From: Planococcus halotolerans
GTDB lineage: Bacteria > Bacillota > Bacilli > Bacillales_A > Planococcaceae
Direction: 5' to 3'
NCBI RefSeq assembly: GCF_003289955.1
Contig: NZ_QLZR01000007.1
Location: 118,920-182,919, forward strand
DNA length: 64,000 nucleotides
The position numbers and the translations under genes are program-made. Shown here one piece after another: positions 25,933-34,981 of the stretch (position 1 is the first letter of the stretch; the number at the start of each line of letters is the position of its first letter). The notes beneath the pieces are model-generated. The model saw only the letters and a program-made list of their open reading frames with translations. It did not search any database and was not told the origin of the DNA.

Positions 25933-27180
25933 CTATTTTTTATTGCCAAGACGAATTGCTTTACCTATATCTTTCAGGGACTGTGAGGAACCGTACATCA
26001 ACACGCCGCCTCGGTATACGCGGGCACCGAACCAGCCGAGCACACCGATTGTAAGGAGCATGATGGCGATTGACAGCAACGGTTCCCACAAAGGGATGTC
26101 GAGCATCCCCACCCGCAGGAACATTACGAGCGGTGCGAAGAATGGGATGAATGAAGAAACGGTGACATAGTTTGCTTCAGGCATACCGATTCCGGAAAAT
26201 GCGATGAACGATGAAATAATGATCAGGAACATCATCGGCAGCATCAATTGCTGTACGTCCTCAGTTCTGCTCACCAGCGAGCCGAGCAATGCTGCTAGAA
26301 CTGCGTAAAGGAAGTAGCCCAGCAGGAAGAAAAGAACAGCAAACAGGAATGTGCTCACTTTAATCTCAGAGAAGCCCATGACGCTAAAAAATCCTTCTGC
26401 CATATCGGAACCGGATGTTTTAAAGGCAAAGTATCCCGCGATTCCAAAAATCATCATCTGCACAATTCCAAGTGTGCCGATCCCCGCTATCTTCGCAAAC
26501 ATATGCTTGACCGGCGACACACTGGAAATCAGAATTTCCATCACTCGTGAAGATTTCTCATTGGCCACTTCCATGGCAATCATATTCGGATAATAAATGA
26601 CCGCCACATAAATCAGCAGGATCAATACATAGACAAGCCCTCTTGCCTGGCTCAGCTCTTCTTCCGTTTTGGAACTGTCGGAAACCGCTTCCCGCTCAAA
26701 TTCAGCCGGCATGAACAGCTCTCCGACTTCCGTTCCGCTTAAGCCGAGCCTCTCAGCTGTCTGGGCAGTCTGAATCGCCTGTACAGCATTTTCCACATCA
26801 GAGCCCGCTCCCATTTCATTTGCTGATTCAGAGACATAACGGGCTGATAATGTGTCGCCTTCTTCAATTACCAAATACGATTCAATCGTACCTTCTGTTA
26901 TGCCCTGCTGCAATTCTTCTTCGGACATTTCGGTCGGCATAGCTTGAATATCGCTTTGTGATTGCTCGAGCTGCGCTTGCAGTTGCGGTACCAGTTCGCC
27001 GCTTTCATCGATGACATGGAGAACCTGTCCTTCCTCATCGTCCCCAAAGGATTCGATGATATTCGGCAAATTCGCCAGCAGGAAAAAGGCTGCAGCCACT
27101 ATGATGGTCGTAATGATGAAGGACTTTGTGCGTGCTTTCATCATAAACGCCTGTTTAAAGATGATCCAAAAACTATGCAT
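25933..27180 (-). CDS. yhaP: ABC-2 type transporter permease YhaP (NatB-like)
   Basis: A 415-residue permease with an N-terminal helix (about 15-35), a large extracytoplasmic domain (about 40-200) and five to six C-terminal helices. This is the NatB/ABC2_membrane_3 architecture. NatAB-type systems export Na+ or confer resistance to small toxic compounds. ATG 27180 overlaps the end of the ATPase gene by eight bases (the longer frame from 27231 is unlikely). The partner ATPase is directly upstream. Confidence 0.85.
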   Translation of the reverse strand: MHSFWIIFKQAFMMKARTKSFIITTIIVAAAFFLLANLPNIIESFGDDEEGQVLHVIDESGELVPQLQAQLEQSQSDIQAMPTEMSEEELQQGITEGTIESYLVIEEGDTLSARYVSESANEMGAGSDVENAVQAIQTAQTAERLGLSGTEVGELFMPAEFEREAVSDSSKTEEELSQARGLVYVLILLIYVAVIYYPNMIAMEVANEKSSRVMEILISSVSPVKHMFAKIAGIGTLGIVQMMIFGIAGYFAFKTSGSDMAEGFFSVMGFSEIKVSTFLFAVLFFLLGYFLYAVLAALLGSLVSRTEDVQQLMLPMMFLIIISSFIAFSGIGMPEANYVTVSSFIPFFAPLVMFLRVGMLDIPLWEPLLSIAIMLLTIGVLGWFGARVYRGGVLMYGSSQSLKDIGKAIRLGNKK

Positions 27181-28072
27181 ATGCTTTGCCCACCTTTGCA
27201 ATAAAGATTTCCTCAAGTGATGGCTCTTCAATGGAAAAGTGGCGCAGCTGTCCCAGCTTCATCGCTTCCGCAAGAATTAACTCTGCAGTCGATTCATCTG
27301 TTATCTGAAGAACTGCACCGTCAATGGTGCCGGTATACTTCTCCACGCCAGGCAATTGGCTGAGCGCTGTTAACTCTTTATCCATTTTAAGGCGTACATT
27401 CTGCTTGCCGAAATTCCGTTTCACTTCTCTGATAGATCCGCTGACGACCACTTTACCGTGGTCAAGGATACTCATGTCGTCACATAATTCCTCTACATGA
27501 TCCATCCGGTGGCTCGAGAATACAATGGTTGCGCCTTGTTTTTGAACATCTAATATAGCACTTTTGAGCATCCCGACATTTACTGGGTCGAGGCCGGAAA
27601 ATGGTTCATCAAGAATAATCAGCGAAGGTTTATGTACCAATGAAGCGATCAATTGGATTTTCTGCTGATTACCCTTCGATAGCTCTTCCACTTTTTTGCC
27701 TGCGTAATGAGGAACTTCAAAACGCTCAAGCCAAGCAGCAGTTTCTTTTTTCGCGTCCTCTTTAGACATTTTGCGGAGCTGCGCCAGGTAAATCAATTGA
27801 TCCTCAACTTTCATTTTCGGATACAATCCCCGCTCCTCCGGCAAATATCCGATAAAAGGGCTTGACTCGTAAGTAATCGGTTTGCCATTCCAGGAAACCT
27901 TGCCGTGGGTAGGATCCAATAAACCGAGTATCATGCGGAATGTAGTCGTCTTGCCAGCTCCATTTGCACCCAGGAAGCCATGCATCTGACCTTCTTCGAC
28001 ACTTAATGACAGATTGTCGACTGCGGTAAAATCACCGAACTTTTTTGTTGCGTGTTCAACAGACAATGCCAT
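27173..28072 (-). CDS. yhaQ: ABC transporter ATP-binding protein YhaQ (NatA-like)
   Basis: A 299-residue ATPase. Walker A 'GANGAGKTTT', a variant signature 'ELSKGNQQKIQ', Walker B 'LIILDEPFSGLDPVN', and a DUF4162-like C-terminal domain follow in order. ATG 28072 sits after AAAGGAGG. The upstream in-frame extension to 28147 has no RBS. Forms one operon with yhaP and is read away from the YhzD-like gene. Confidence 0.9.
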   Translation of the reverse strand: MALSVEHATKKFGDFTAVDNLSLSVEEGQMHGFLGANGAGKTTTFRMILGLLDPTHGKVSWNGKPITYESSPFIGYLPEERGLYPKMKVEDQLIYLAQLRKMSKEDAKKETAAWLERFEVPHYAGKKVEELSKGNQQKIQLIASLVHKPSLIILDEPFSGLDPVNVGMLKSAILDVQKQGATIVFSSHRMDHVEELCDDMSILDHGKVVVSGSIREVKRNFGKQNVRLKMDKELTALSQLPGVEKYTGTIDGAVLQITDESTAELILAEAMKLGQLRHFSIEEPSLEEIFIAKVGKAYA

Positions 28073-28202
28073 TTTAAATCCTCCTTTGTATATGTATAGT
28101 ATGTATACGGCAATTGTCCTGAAATGTTTCAAATAATTGCAGGACATTTCCCCGAAAACCCTTTATACTGAAACTGAATAGTGATTCAGAAAGGATTGAT
28201 CT

Positions 28203-28391
28203 ATGATGAGAACTTATAAATTAACTGCTTTCGAACAGACCGGAAAGTTGATCACTGAAGAGACTTTCACAGCTGAAAACGATGAACAGGCAAGAGACAA
28301 AGGGCGGGAAATCCTGAAGGAAAAAGACCTTGAAAACCAGACCCACCGCCTCGCTTCGCCAGCCGGCAAATTATTGCTGTTCCATTCATAA
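28203..28391 (+). CDS. Small conserved protein, YhzD-like
   Basis: A 62-residue soluble protein. N-terminal 'YKLTAFEQTGKLITEETF', a charged middle with 'AENDEQARDKGREIL', and a conserved C-terminal block 'HRLASPAGKLLLFHS', consistent with the YhzD family, which lies in the same neighbourhood in B. subtilis. The start is ATG 28203 or 28206 after AAAGGA. The gene ends with a shared bidirectional terminator. The function is unknown. Confidence 0.7.
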   Translation: MMRTYKLTAFEQTGKLITEETFTAENDEQARDKGREILKEKDLENQTHRLASPAGKLLLFHS

Positions 28392-28400
28392 ACCTATTGA

Positions 28401-28437
28401 AAAAGGTGCCCTGTCATATGACGGGACACCTTTTCTT
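28401..28437. terminator. Bidirectional terminator between the YhzD-like gene and enoyl-CoA hydratase
   Basis: Stem AAAAGGTGCCCTGTCA/TGACGGGACACCTTTT, T-rich on both sides, between convergent genes. Confidence 0.88.
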
Positions 28438-28441
28438 CGTT

Positions 28442-29221
28442 TTATTCTCCAACAAATTCCGGTTTGCGTTTTTGGACGAAAGCCTGAATTCCTTCGAGAT
28501 GATCCTTCGATTTGCGCATCGCCGATTGAGCGGACGCTTCCATTTCCAGTACCTGTTCAAGTTCCGGCAGCTTCAGGGTATGAAGTATATTCTTCGAGGC
28601 AAGTTTTGCCAGAACAGGAGAACTCAGAACTTCGTTTGCGTAATTTTCCGCGTGCTCCATGGCACGTCCTTCCGCCGTCACTTCTTCAAGCAGCCCTTTC
28701 GCCAGCGCATCATGGGCTTTCAAAGTTTGACCGGCCCAGATGATTTCCTTCGCTTTCGGCACGCCAACGCGTTCTTTCATGAAGAAATGACCTCCGCCAT
28801 CAGGCACTAGGCCGATTCCAATGAAATTCATCGCCAGCTTGCTGTTCTCTTCAGCGATTACATGATCGCAAGCAAGAGCCATTGAGAAACCGAGGCCTGC
28901 TGAGGCACCGTGGATAACAGCAATCGTTACTTGAGGAAGCGTGTACAGAGCTTTTGACAGCCTGCTTACATCTTTCATGACCAATTCAATATCCATTGGA
29001 TTGTTTGGATCCATCATTTCTTTGATATCGCCTCCAGCAGAAAATGCCCGGCCTGCTCCGTAAATTTTTACAACATGGAGTGTGTTGTCGTTATGCAGCG
29101 ATTCAAAGCATTCCGCCAACTCCTTCATCATTTGCCCGTTCATAGCATTCATGGAATTTGGACGGTTTAACACCACATGGCCAACGCGGCCTTGTTTTTC
29201 CAATCTGATTGTTTCATACAT
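28442..29221 (-). CDS. Enoyl-CoA hydratase/isomerase (YhaR-like)
   Basis: A 259-residue crotonase-family enzyme. Oxyanion-hole motifs 'GAGRAFSAGGDIKEMM' (about 57-72) and 'HGASAGLGFSMALACD' (about 105-120) are present, and the catalytic segment 'GIGLVPDGGGHFFM' follows. It is likely to hydrate or isomerise enoyl-CoA in fatty-acid breakdown. Upstream lies a FadR-like half-conserved operator (29244-29261). Its RBS (GGGTG) is inside the stem of the preceding gene's terminator. Corresponds to yhaR by position. Confidence 0.87.
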   Translation of the reverse strand: MYETIRLEKQGRVGHVVLNRPNSMNAMNGQMMKELAECFESLHNDNTLHVVKIYGAGRAFSAGGDIKEMMDPNNPMDIELVMKDVSRLSKALYTLPQVTIAVIHGASAGLGFSMALACDHVIAEENSKLAMNFIGIGLVPDGGGHFFMKERVGVPKAKEIIWAGQTLKAHDALAKGLLEEVTAEGRAMEHAENYANEVLSSPVLAKLASKNILHTLKLPELEQVLEMEASAQSAMRKSKDHLEGIQAFVQKRKPEFVGE

Positions 29222-29222
29222 A

Positions 29223-29286
29223 GAAAAAAGACACCCTTTCGTAAAAATGAATTGTCATTCATCTTTACTTATTCGGTGTCTTTTTC
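29223..29286 (-). terminator. Long composite hairpin: terminator of yheA overlapping the next RBS
   Basis: AAAAAGACACC (29275-29285) pairs with GGTGTCTTTTT (29224-29235), followed by U-rich sequence on the minus strand. The loop can fold further (GTAAA/TTTAC and ATGAAT/ATTCAT). The 3' arm contains the RBS of the enoyl-CoA hydratase gene. Confidence 0.65.
29244..29261. promoter_or_regulatory. FadR-like operator upstream of enoyl-CoA hydratase
   Basis: AAAATGA-ATTG-TCATTCA on the plus strand: the right half is perfect, the left half five of seven against the TGAATGA-N4-TCATTCA consensus. It is found 23 bases upstream of a fatty-acid-degradation-type gene. Confidence 0.5.
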
Positions 29287-29320
29287 CAAATCCCTCTATT
29301 TTAGAAGAGAGAATTTTTGA

Positions 29321-29668
29321 TTACATGCTTTCGTATAAAGATTGTACAGGTTTGATCAATACGCGGTTAACTTCTTCGATCATTTGGCTAAGACCCATTT
29401 CAGCTTCCAGCATAGCAAGAATTTTCTCGTTTTGCTGAGCAGCCTGAGCTGTAGTTTGCGCACCCATCATTTCTTCTTCACTGATTTCTTCGCCTTGCTG
29501 CTGTTTCTGCTGCAACGAGATTTGAAGATCGCGGAAGCTCTTGAATAATTCATTTGCCTCATCGTCTGATTTCACATTTTCCACAGCTGCTTCAAGTTTC
29601 TGAAATTCCTCTGTCGAACGGAAAGTGCTTTCCAATTTGTTGATGTCGTCATAAATGTTAACTGCCAT
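29321..29668 (-). CDS. yheA: YlbF/YmcA family protein YheA
   Basis: A 115-residue all-helical protein with 'AVNIYDDINKLESTFRSTEEFQ' type N-terminus (quoted in part), a central Gln-rich stretch 'QISLQQKQQQGEEIS' and C-terminal 'MIEEVNRVLIKPVQSLYES'. It matches YheA, a member of the YlbF/YmcA fold that in RicA/RicF binds partners in RNA processing. YheA itself has no firmly assigned role. RBS GAGGAG at good spacing. It follows yheB by 12 bases and is probably co-transcribed with it. Confidence 0.87.
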   Translation of the reverse strand: MAVNIYDDINKLESTFRSTEEFQKLEAAVENVKSDDEANELFKSFRDLQISLQQKQQQGEEISEEEMMGAQTTAQAAQQNEKILAMLEAEMGLSQMIEEVNRVLIKPVQSLYESM

Positions 29669-29680
29669 TATGATTCTCCT

Positions 29681-30838
29681 CTACAATATATTCAGTACTG
29701 AGACTAACACTCCCTGGAGAATACCAACAGCTCCCCCGATAAATGCGCCGAGCACTGTGATCATCTTGAATTCCCTCCGTGAAATCCCCAGAACCAATTC
29801 TTCCAGACGGCTCAGCGGCAGAGAATCCACTTGCTCTTTCACCATACTTTCAATGTTGATCTTCTGTATGGTCTCTTCCAATTTATACTCCCCTTGCTCG
29901 AAAATGAAATCGGTGACAAGCGGAGTAAAGTTTTCACTTGTCCATTCTAACCCTCCCGGCCAGGACTGTGCAAGTGTCGTGTTTAAACGCCCTTCAATAT
30001 TGGCGGATTCCCGCACGTATTGTTTCACCGCTTCAAGGGCTGGATTAAAGTCGAATTCACCAAGCAAGGCATCAACGCGGCGATCCTGCAATTTATCCCA
30101 TTCCGCATAAGCGATTGAAACCAGTAATTCAAATGTTTTCGGTGAATTAAGGAATTTGATGATTTCCGGCTGAATCCGGTCCACTAGCGGCCGGGATTCA
30201 CCGAGTATCGAATGCAGCATATTGCCGATTCTGCCGCGCGAAGCCAAAAATTCATCAAGCAAGGTTTTGATGGCACGTCTGCCTTCCACTGATTCGAAAT
30301 AATCGGAACCTCTATCAATACCGTATTTCACGGACTGGATCATTTTCACTTCCGCTTCATCTTTCCAGGCTTCCGGCATCAATTCACGGATCGTCTTGCC
30401 ATCAATATAAGAAAGCAGGGAATCGTATTGGCGCTCCACCAGCCTGTCGATTTTCCGCTCAATTTTTGTTTCTACATTTTTTTGGCCAGCTGCATCCAGC
30501 CAGTTTTTAAAAGTTTTCGGAGATTCAAATACATGTTTAGCCAATTGGCGTTGAATCCATTTTTCTGTCTTCACGCGCATTTCTTCATTGAAAAAACGCT
30601 TTTTGAATGTTTCTGGAGTAAGAAGATGCTCCACCACGGTACGTCCAAGCTGGGTTGAAAGTTCATCCCGCCTCTTTGGTATGAGACCTGGCGTGAAAGG
30701 AATGCGGAAATCCCCTATATATTTTGCTTCATAAGGCCAAAAAAGCATTTTAATGGCAATATGATTGGTCACGCCACCGATCAGTGCACCGATGAACGCC
30801 ATAAAAATTAATGTAAGGAAGATATTCAATTTCGTCAC
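29681..30838 (-). CDS. yheB: DUF445 membrane protein YheB
   Basis: A 385-residue protein with an N-terminal transmembrane helix, the DUF445 signature 'GALIGGVTNHIAIKMLFWP' and 'FTPGLIPKRRDELSTQLG' (about residues 20-65), a long helical extracytoplasmic or cytoplasmic body and a C-terminal transmembrane helix (about 360-385). The annotated start is GTG 30838 with a poor RBS; TTG 30829, five bases after GAGTGA, is an alternative that gives 'MNIFLTLIFMAF'. It is the upstream partner of yheA. The function is unknown. Confidence 0.85.
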   Translation of the reverse strand: MTKLNIFLTLIFMAFIGALIGGVTNHIAIKMLFWPYEAKYIGDFRIPFTPGLIPKRRDELSTQLGRTVVEHLLTPETFKKRFFNEEMRVKTEKWIQRQLAKHVFESPKTFKNWLDAAGQKNVETKIERKIDRLVERQYDSLLSYIDGKTIRELMPEAWKDEAEVKMIQSVKYGIDRGSDYFESVEGRRAIKTLLDEFLASRGRIGNMLHSILGESRPLVDRIQPEIIKFLNSPKTFELLVSIAYAEWDKLQDRRVDALLGEFDFNPALEAVKQYVRESANIEGRLNTTLAQSWPGGLEWTSENFTPLVTDFIFEQGEYKLEETIQKINIESMVKEQVDSLPLSRLEELVLGISRREFKMITVLGAFIGGAVGILQGVLVSVLNIL

Positions 30839-30911
30839 TCATTTCTTTTTCTTCTTTGTCAATCCTGTTTCCTGCCTATATAATGAAAGCGACAGGCAAA
30901 GGAGGATTTGT

Positions 30912-31115
30912 ATGCTGCAGCATTTTAAATTTACACCAATGTTCGAAAACCGGCAGCTTCCCGGCTGGAACATCTCATTTTTTTACAAGAATGAGCGCAT
31001 CACAGGAGAATACCACCCGGACGGCACCATTACTTGGGGAAATCGACAGCCCGACGATGAAGAGGCAGTCAAAAAGATGATTCATGAGCTGATGCTCTTT
31101 CATGTATACGATTAA
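30912..31115 (+). CDS. yheE: YheE family protein
   Basis: A 67-residue protein with family features 'MLQHFKFTPMFENRQLPGW', 'EYHPDGTITWG' and C-terminal 'IHELMLFHVYD', resembling B. subtilis YheE. ATG 30912 has AAAGGAGG seven bases upstream; the longer frame from 30765 antisense to yheB is ignored. Neighbours yheB and yheH/yheI match B. subtilis. The function is unknown. Confidence 0.83.
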   Translation: MLQHFKFTPMFENRQLPGWNISFFYKNERITGEYHPDGTITWGNRQPDDEEAVKKMIHELMLFHVYD

Positions 31116-31145
31116 AGCGCTGGAAAGTTCCAGCGCTTTTTTTCA
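31114..31145 (+). terminator. Intrinsic terminator of yheE
   Basis: Stem AAAGCGCTGGAA/TTCCAGCGCTTT with T7, starting within the stop codon. Confidence 0.92.
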
Positions 31146-31212
31146 TCCGTTCCTTCATTATAAAGTAAAGCATTGTAAATTTAATAGTAATAGCATTTCA
31201 GATACAGCCGCG

Positions 31213-31237
31213 AATAAAAAAGGGAATGTCCCCTTAC
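31213..31237 (-). terminator. Probable terminator of the BmrCD-like operon
   Basis: A short stem AAGGG/CCCTT overlapping the stop codon, followed by U6 on the minus strand. The stem is only five pairs, so this is tentative. Confidence 0.5.
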
Positions 31238-32988
31238 CCGATTTTCTGGGCAGAAGACATTCCTGATTGGATCTGATACATCTGGTAATAGGTGCCGCCG
31301 AGTTTCATCAGTTCATCGTGTGAACCGGCCTCTGCAATTTCACCGCGGTCGAGCACAAGGATGCGATCCGCATTTTTAATAGTAGATAATCTGTGTGCAA
31401 TGATGAAAGTGGTTCTTCCTTTTTTCAGCACTTCCATCGCATGCTGGATTATTTCTTCCGTTTCGGTATCAATGTTCGACGTGGCTTCGTCCAGTATCAA
31501 TATGGCCGGATCAAAAGCCAAAGCGCGTGCGAAAGACACCAATTGGCGCTGGCCGGAAGACAGCGTACTGCCTTTTTCGACAACGGGTTCATCGATGCCA
31601 TTCGGCAAATGCTTCAGCACCCGTTCGCCGCCCACTTCTTCCAGTGCTTTGATGGCGCGTTCGCGGGTGATCCGCTTATCGTCGAGCGTGATATTCGATT
31701 CGATTGTGCCGGAGAATAGATACGGGTCCTGCAACACAATTCCCATATGTTCCCGGACAGCCTGCCTCGACATATCATTGATGTTGATGCCATCGATTGT
31801 AATACTGCCTTTGGAAACGTCATAGAAACGGAACAGCAAGTTCATGATGGAGCTTTTGCCTGAACCGGTGTGGCCTACCAGCGCCACCGTTTCCCCTTGC
31901 TTCGCTTCAAATGTCAGATCCTTCAATACATACTCTTCTTCTTTATAAGCGAACCAGACATCCTCAAAGCGGACATTGCCGCGGTATCTCGCAATTTTCT
32001 CATCGCTGACATCTTCCCCGCTGCGGTCGAGCAGGCGGAACACCCGCTCAGCAGCAACCAATGCCTGTTCCAGTTTCGCGAACTGGTTGACGATGCCGCT
32101 GATCGGATTGAAAAGGCGGATGATGTAATCGACGAATGCATAAAGCACACCAACGGTTACAACTTCATTGCCCGACATTGTGGCTCCGCCGAAATACCAG
32201 ATGAAGGCAATGAAAACCATGGAACGCAAAACCCCTACCATATTATGTGAGGCTGCGGCTTCAAGAATGAGCAATTTCTGCTGGAATTTGAAATGCACAT
32301 CGTTCATTGTCTCGAATTCTTCTTTCATCTGCTTTTCCCGCCTGAAAGCCTGGATGATAGTCATGCCTTGGATCGACTCATTGATCATCGCATTCATGTC
32401 ACTGACTTTTTCGCGGACCACATGATTATATTTCGCAGCATATTTCCGGTAGACAAGCATCCAGACATATAACAGCGGCACAATGACAAATGTGATGAGC
32501 GCCATCCGCCAATCCAGATAGAACAGGGCCGCGTAAATACCGGCCATATACATGAAACTGGTTGCAAACTGCGACAGCACGGTAACAAACAGTTCCCTGA
32601 TTGCTTCTGTATCATTTGTTATCCGGGCAACAACTTTACCTGCAGGCAGGTTATCAAAGTACCGGATCGGCAATCGTTGCACGTGCTCAAAAACATCATT
32701 CCGCATTTTCCGGATGATTTTATTGGCACCTTTCTGTAACAGGATATATTGCAGATAGCGGAAAACTGCTGTTACTATCCCGAGTGCAAAAAACAGAGCC
32801 AACAGGTAGGCGATCGGCTCAAAATCGATTGTCTCTCCGGATGTGGCGATATGATTGTCGATAATTTCCTTGGCAATAAGCGGTGTCGCCAGGTCGGCTG
32901 CAACTGCAATCGCAAGAAAAATTAGTCCGACTATCACTACACTCTTAAAATTCATTGCATATTGTACTAATCTTTTTCCTGTAGTCAT
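31234..32988 (-). CDS. Heterodimeric multidrug ABC transporter, YheH/BmrD-like subunit
   Basis: A 584-residue half-transporter: six transmembrane helices (about 1-320) and a nucleotide-binding domain. Walker A 'GHTGSGKSSIMN', signature 'LSSGQRQLVSFARAL' and Walker B with catalytic glutamate 'ILILDEATSNID' are intact, so it contributes the hydrolysing site. It starts two bases after its partner ends. B. subtilis BmrD is longer at its N-terminus. It should export drugs together with the upstream subunit. Confidence 0.9.
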   Translation of the reverse strand: MTTGKRLVQYAMNFKSVVIVGLIFLAIAVAADLATPLIAKEIIDNHIATSGETIDFEPIAYLLALFFALGIVTAVFRYLQYILLQKGANKIIRKMRNDVFEHVQRLPIRYFDNLPAGKVVARITNDTEAIRELFVTVLSQFATSFMYMAGIYAALFYLDWRMALITFVIVPLLYVWMLVYRKYAAKYNHVVREKVSDMNAMINESIQGMTIIQAFRREKQMKEEFETMNDVHFKFQQKLLILEAAASHNMVGVLRSMVFIAFIWYFGGATMSGNEVVTVGVLYAFVDYIIRLFNPISGIVNQFAKLEQALVAAERVFRLLDRSGEDVSDEKIARYRGNVRFEDVWFAYKEEEYVLKDLTFEAKQGETVALVGHTGSGKSSIMNLLFRFYDVSKGSITIDGININDMSRQAVREHMGIVLQDPYLFSGTIESNITLDDKRITRERAIKALEEVGGERVLKHLPNGIDEPVVEKGSTLSSGQRQLVSFARALAFDPAILILDEATSNIDTETEEIIQHAMEVLKKGRTTFIIAHRLSTIKNADRILVLDRGEIAEAGSHDELMKLGGTYYQMYQIQSGMSSAQKIG

Positions 32989-32990
32989 TC

Positions 32991-34727
32991 TTACACCTCC
33001 TCAATCTGCTGACGGAGGAATTGTTCGTTATACCATCCATTTTTCTTCAGCAAATCGTCATGTGTTCCTTCTTCGATGACAACACCGTCATCAAGGACGA
33101 CAATCCAGTCCGCATGTTGGACTGCTGACAGTCGGTGCGTTGTGATGATTGTCGTTTTCCCGGAACGTTCAGCCTGGATATTTTCGATGATCCTCGCTTC
33201 TGTCTTCGCATCTACCGCCGACAGGGAATCATCAAGAATCAGTATCTCAGGGTTTTTAATAAGCGCTCTCGCAATTGAGATCCGCTGTTTTTGGCCGCCT
33301 GATAATGCGACCCCTTTTTCTCCCACCAGAGTATCAAGCCCATTCGGAAGCATCTCCAAATCTTTCGTGAAATGGGAAAGCTGAATTGCTTCTGCAATAT
33401 CTTCTTCTGTTGCATCCGATTTCCCAAATAGGATATTAGCGCGAATTGTACGTGAAAACAGCACGTGATCCTGTGGCACATAACCAATCCATCCACGCAA
33501 TTGGTCTTTCGTCAAATCCTGCAGTTCGATGCCATTCAGCATAATCGATCCTTGCCCGGCTGGATATTCTCTCATCAATTGCTTAACGAAAGTTGTTTTT
33601 CCGCTACCGGTTTTACCCACAATTCCGAGTGTCTGTCCACTGTTCATCGATAAATTGATGCCCTGCAGATTGATGGAACTCGATTGCGGATATGTGAAAC
33701 TGAAATCGCGGAACCCGATATTTTCAGGTTTATCCGCATATGCCGGTTTTTCCGGATCGACAACGTCTTCCAAATAATCCAGGGTTTCATTGACACGGTC
33801 CAGTGATGCATTGCCCCGCTGAAGGATGTTGATCAATTCGCCAATCGCAAACATCGGCCAGACAATCATACCGAGGTATACGTTGAATGCAACAAGGTCG
33901 CCTAGCGTCATAACCCCTTCTGCCACAAGAAATGCACCATAGCCAAGACCGATCATATAACTGATTGCCGTCAGCACTTTGGTGACTGGCGCAAACAGCG
34001 CATCAATCCGTTCAACCGCCATATTCTTTTCATAGACATCATCTGTCATTTCAGCAAATTGCTGCTCGGAAGCACGTTCCTGTACATAGGCACGAACAAC
34101 CCGCACACCGCCGACTGATTCCAGTACACTATCATTCATGTCGCCGAAGGCATCCTGCGCCAATGTGTAGCGTTCATGAATTTTACGCCCGAGAATCTGG
34201 ACGACAATTGCCAGGATCGGCAGAGGGATCAATGCCAATAAAGTCAATTCCCACGAAACGAGGAATCCCATTGCAATAATGATAGTCCCCATATATAAGG
34301 TTGAATCGACAAGCGTCAGTATTCCGAAACCTGCAGTTTCCGAAATGGCCCGCAAATCATTTGTGGACCTGGCCATCAAATCACCCGTGCGGTTCTTTTC
34401 AAAAAACGTTGGCGTCATTTTCAGGAAATGGCCCATCAGGCTTGAACGGAGCTGCCGTTCAATTACATACGCACCACCGAACAATTGATACTGCCAGACG
34501 AAATTGATCAGATAAGCAAGAATCATTGCGGCAGCAAGTATGAGAATATATTGCCACAGCAATTCTGAAGTCAGCTCATTTTGGGCAATCGAATCAATTG
34601 CGACCCCGATCAGCCAGGGTGGGATGATTTCAAGGATATTTGCAATGAGCAATAAGCCGACTGCTATCGTATAGCGGATCCAGTTTTCTTTAAAAAACCA
34701 TCTTAATTTCCATAAAACATCAAACAT
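32991..34727 (-). CDS. Heterodimeric multidrug ABC transporter, YheI/BmrC-like subunit
   Basis: A 578-residue half-transporter with six N-terminal helices and one ATPase domain. Walker A 'GKTGSGKTTF' and signature 'LSGGQKQRISIARAL' are present, but the residue after Walker B is Asp, not Glu ('ILILDDSLSAVD'). This is the degenerate site expected of BmrC-type subunits in asymmetric exporters. The gene is first in the operon and lies behind a leader-peptide attenuator (34982-35160), as bmrC lies behind bmrB in B. subtilis, where ribosome-targeting drugs induce it. Confidence 0.9.
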   Translation of the reverse strand: MFDVLWKLRWFFKENWIRYTIAVGLLLIANILEIIPPWLIGVAIDSIAQNELTSELLWQYILILAAAMILAYLINFVWQYQLFGGAYVIERQLRSSLMGHFLKMTPTFFEKNRTGDLMARSTNDLRAISETAGFGILTLVDSTLYMGTIIIAMGFLVSWELTLLALIPLPILAIVVQILGRKIHERYTLAQDAFGDMNDSVLESVGGVRVVRAYVQERASEQQFAEMTDDVYEKNMAVERIDALFAPVTKVLTAISYMIGLGYGAFLVAEGVMTLGDLVAFNVYLGMIVWPMFAIGELINILQRGNASLDRVNETLDYLEDVVDPEKPAYADKPENIGFRDFSFTYPQSSSINLQGINLSMNSGQTLGIVGKTGSGKTTFVKQLMREYPAGQGSIMLNGIELQDLTKDQLRGWIGYVPQDHVLFSRTIRANILFGKSDATEEDIAEAIQLSHFTKDLEMLPNGLDTLVGEKGVALSGGQKQRISIARALIKNPEILILDDSLSAVDAKTEARIIENIQAERSGKTTIITTHRLSAVQHADWIVVLDDGVVIEEGTHDDLLKKNGWYNEQFLRQQIEEV

Positions 34728-34758
34728 ATAAAATTCCTTCTTTCTTTTCCGATTTCAG

Positions 34759-34821
34759 CTAATCGCCTTCCAGCGATTCTTTAATCATAATTTTTCTTTG
34801 TTGGATTTTTTCCATTTCCAT
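34759..34821 (-). CDS. Putative 20-codon ORF between attenuator and yheI
   Basis: ATG 34821 (or 34815) follows AAAGGAG at four (or ten) bases. The product would be 20 or 18 residues, Lys/Glu-rich, ending 'KESLEGD'. It stops 31 bases before the exporter start. A small stem (AATCGC/GCGATT) spans its last codons. It may serve translational coupling or be a second regulatory uORF; no family is recognised. Confidence 0.45.
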   Translation of the reverse strand: MEMEKIQQRKIMIKESLEGD

Positions 34822-34898
34822 ATTCTCCTTTGTTTTTTATTTGGCAACTGTTCCCCAGTGCCGATTATTTAAACAGCAGATGCTGGATAAAACTAATT

Positions 34899-34930
34899 AG
34901 AAAAGCGGAAGCGTCCGATTAGCCCCGACA
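34899..34930 (+). repeat. Truncated 5' end of intergenic repeat family A
   Basis: AGAAAAGCGGAAGCGTCCGA followed by TTAGCCCCGACA matches only the first ~32 bases of the family; the rest is absent. It lies within the exporter's untranslated leader, antisense to it. Confidence 0.55.
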
Positions 34931-34981
34931 ATCGCCATTTTCCAAGCTTCTTTCATCCGGTTAAAGTCGTCCCTTAACCAT

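Noticed and set aside
28330..28810. Two 137-codon plus-strand frames opposite the enoyl-CoA hydratase gene
   Set aside because: They are antisense shadows of a well-conserved crotonase gene and lack RBS.
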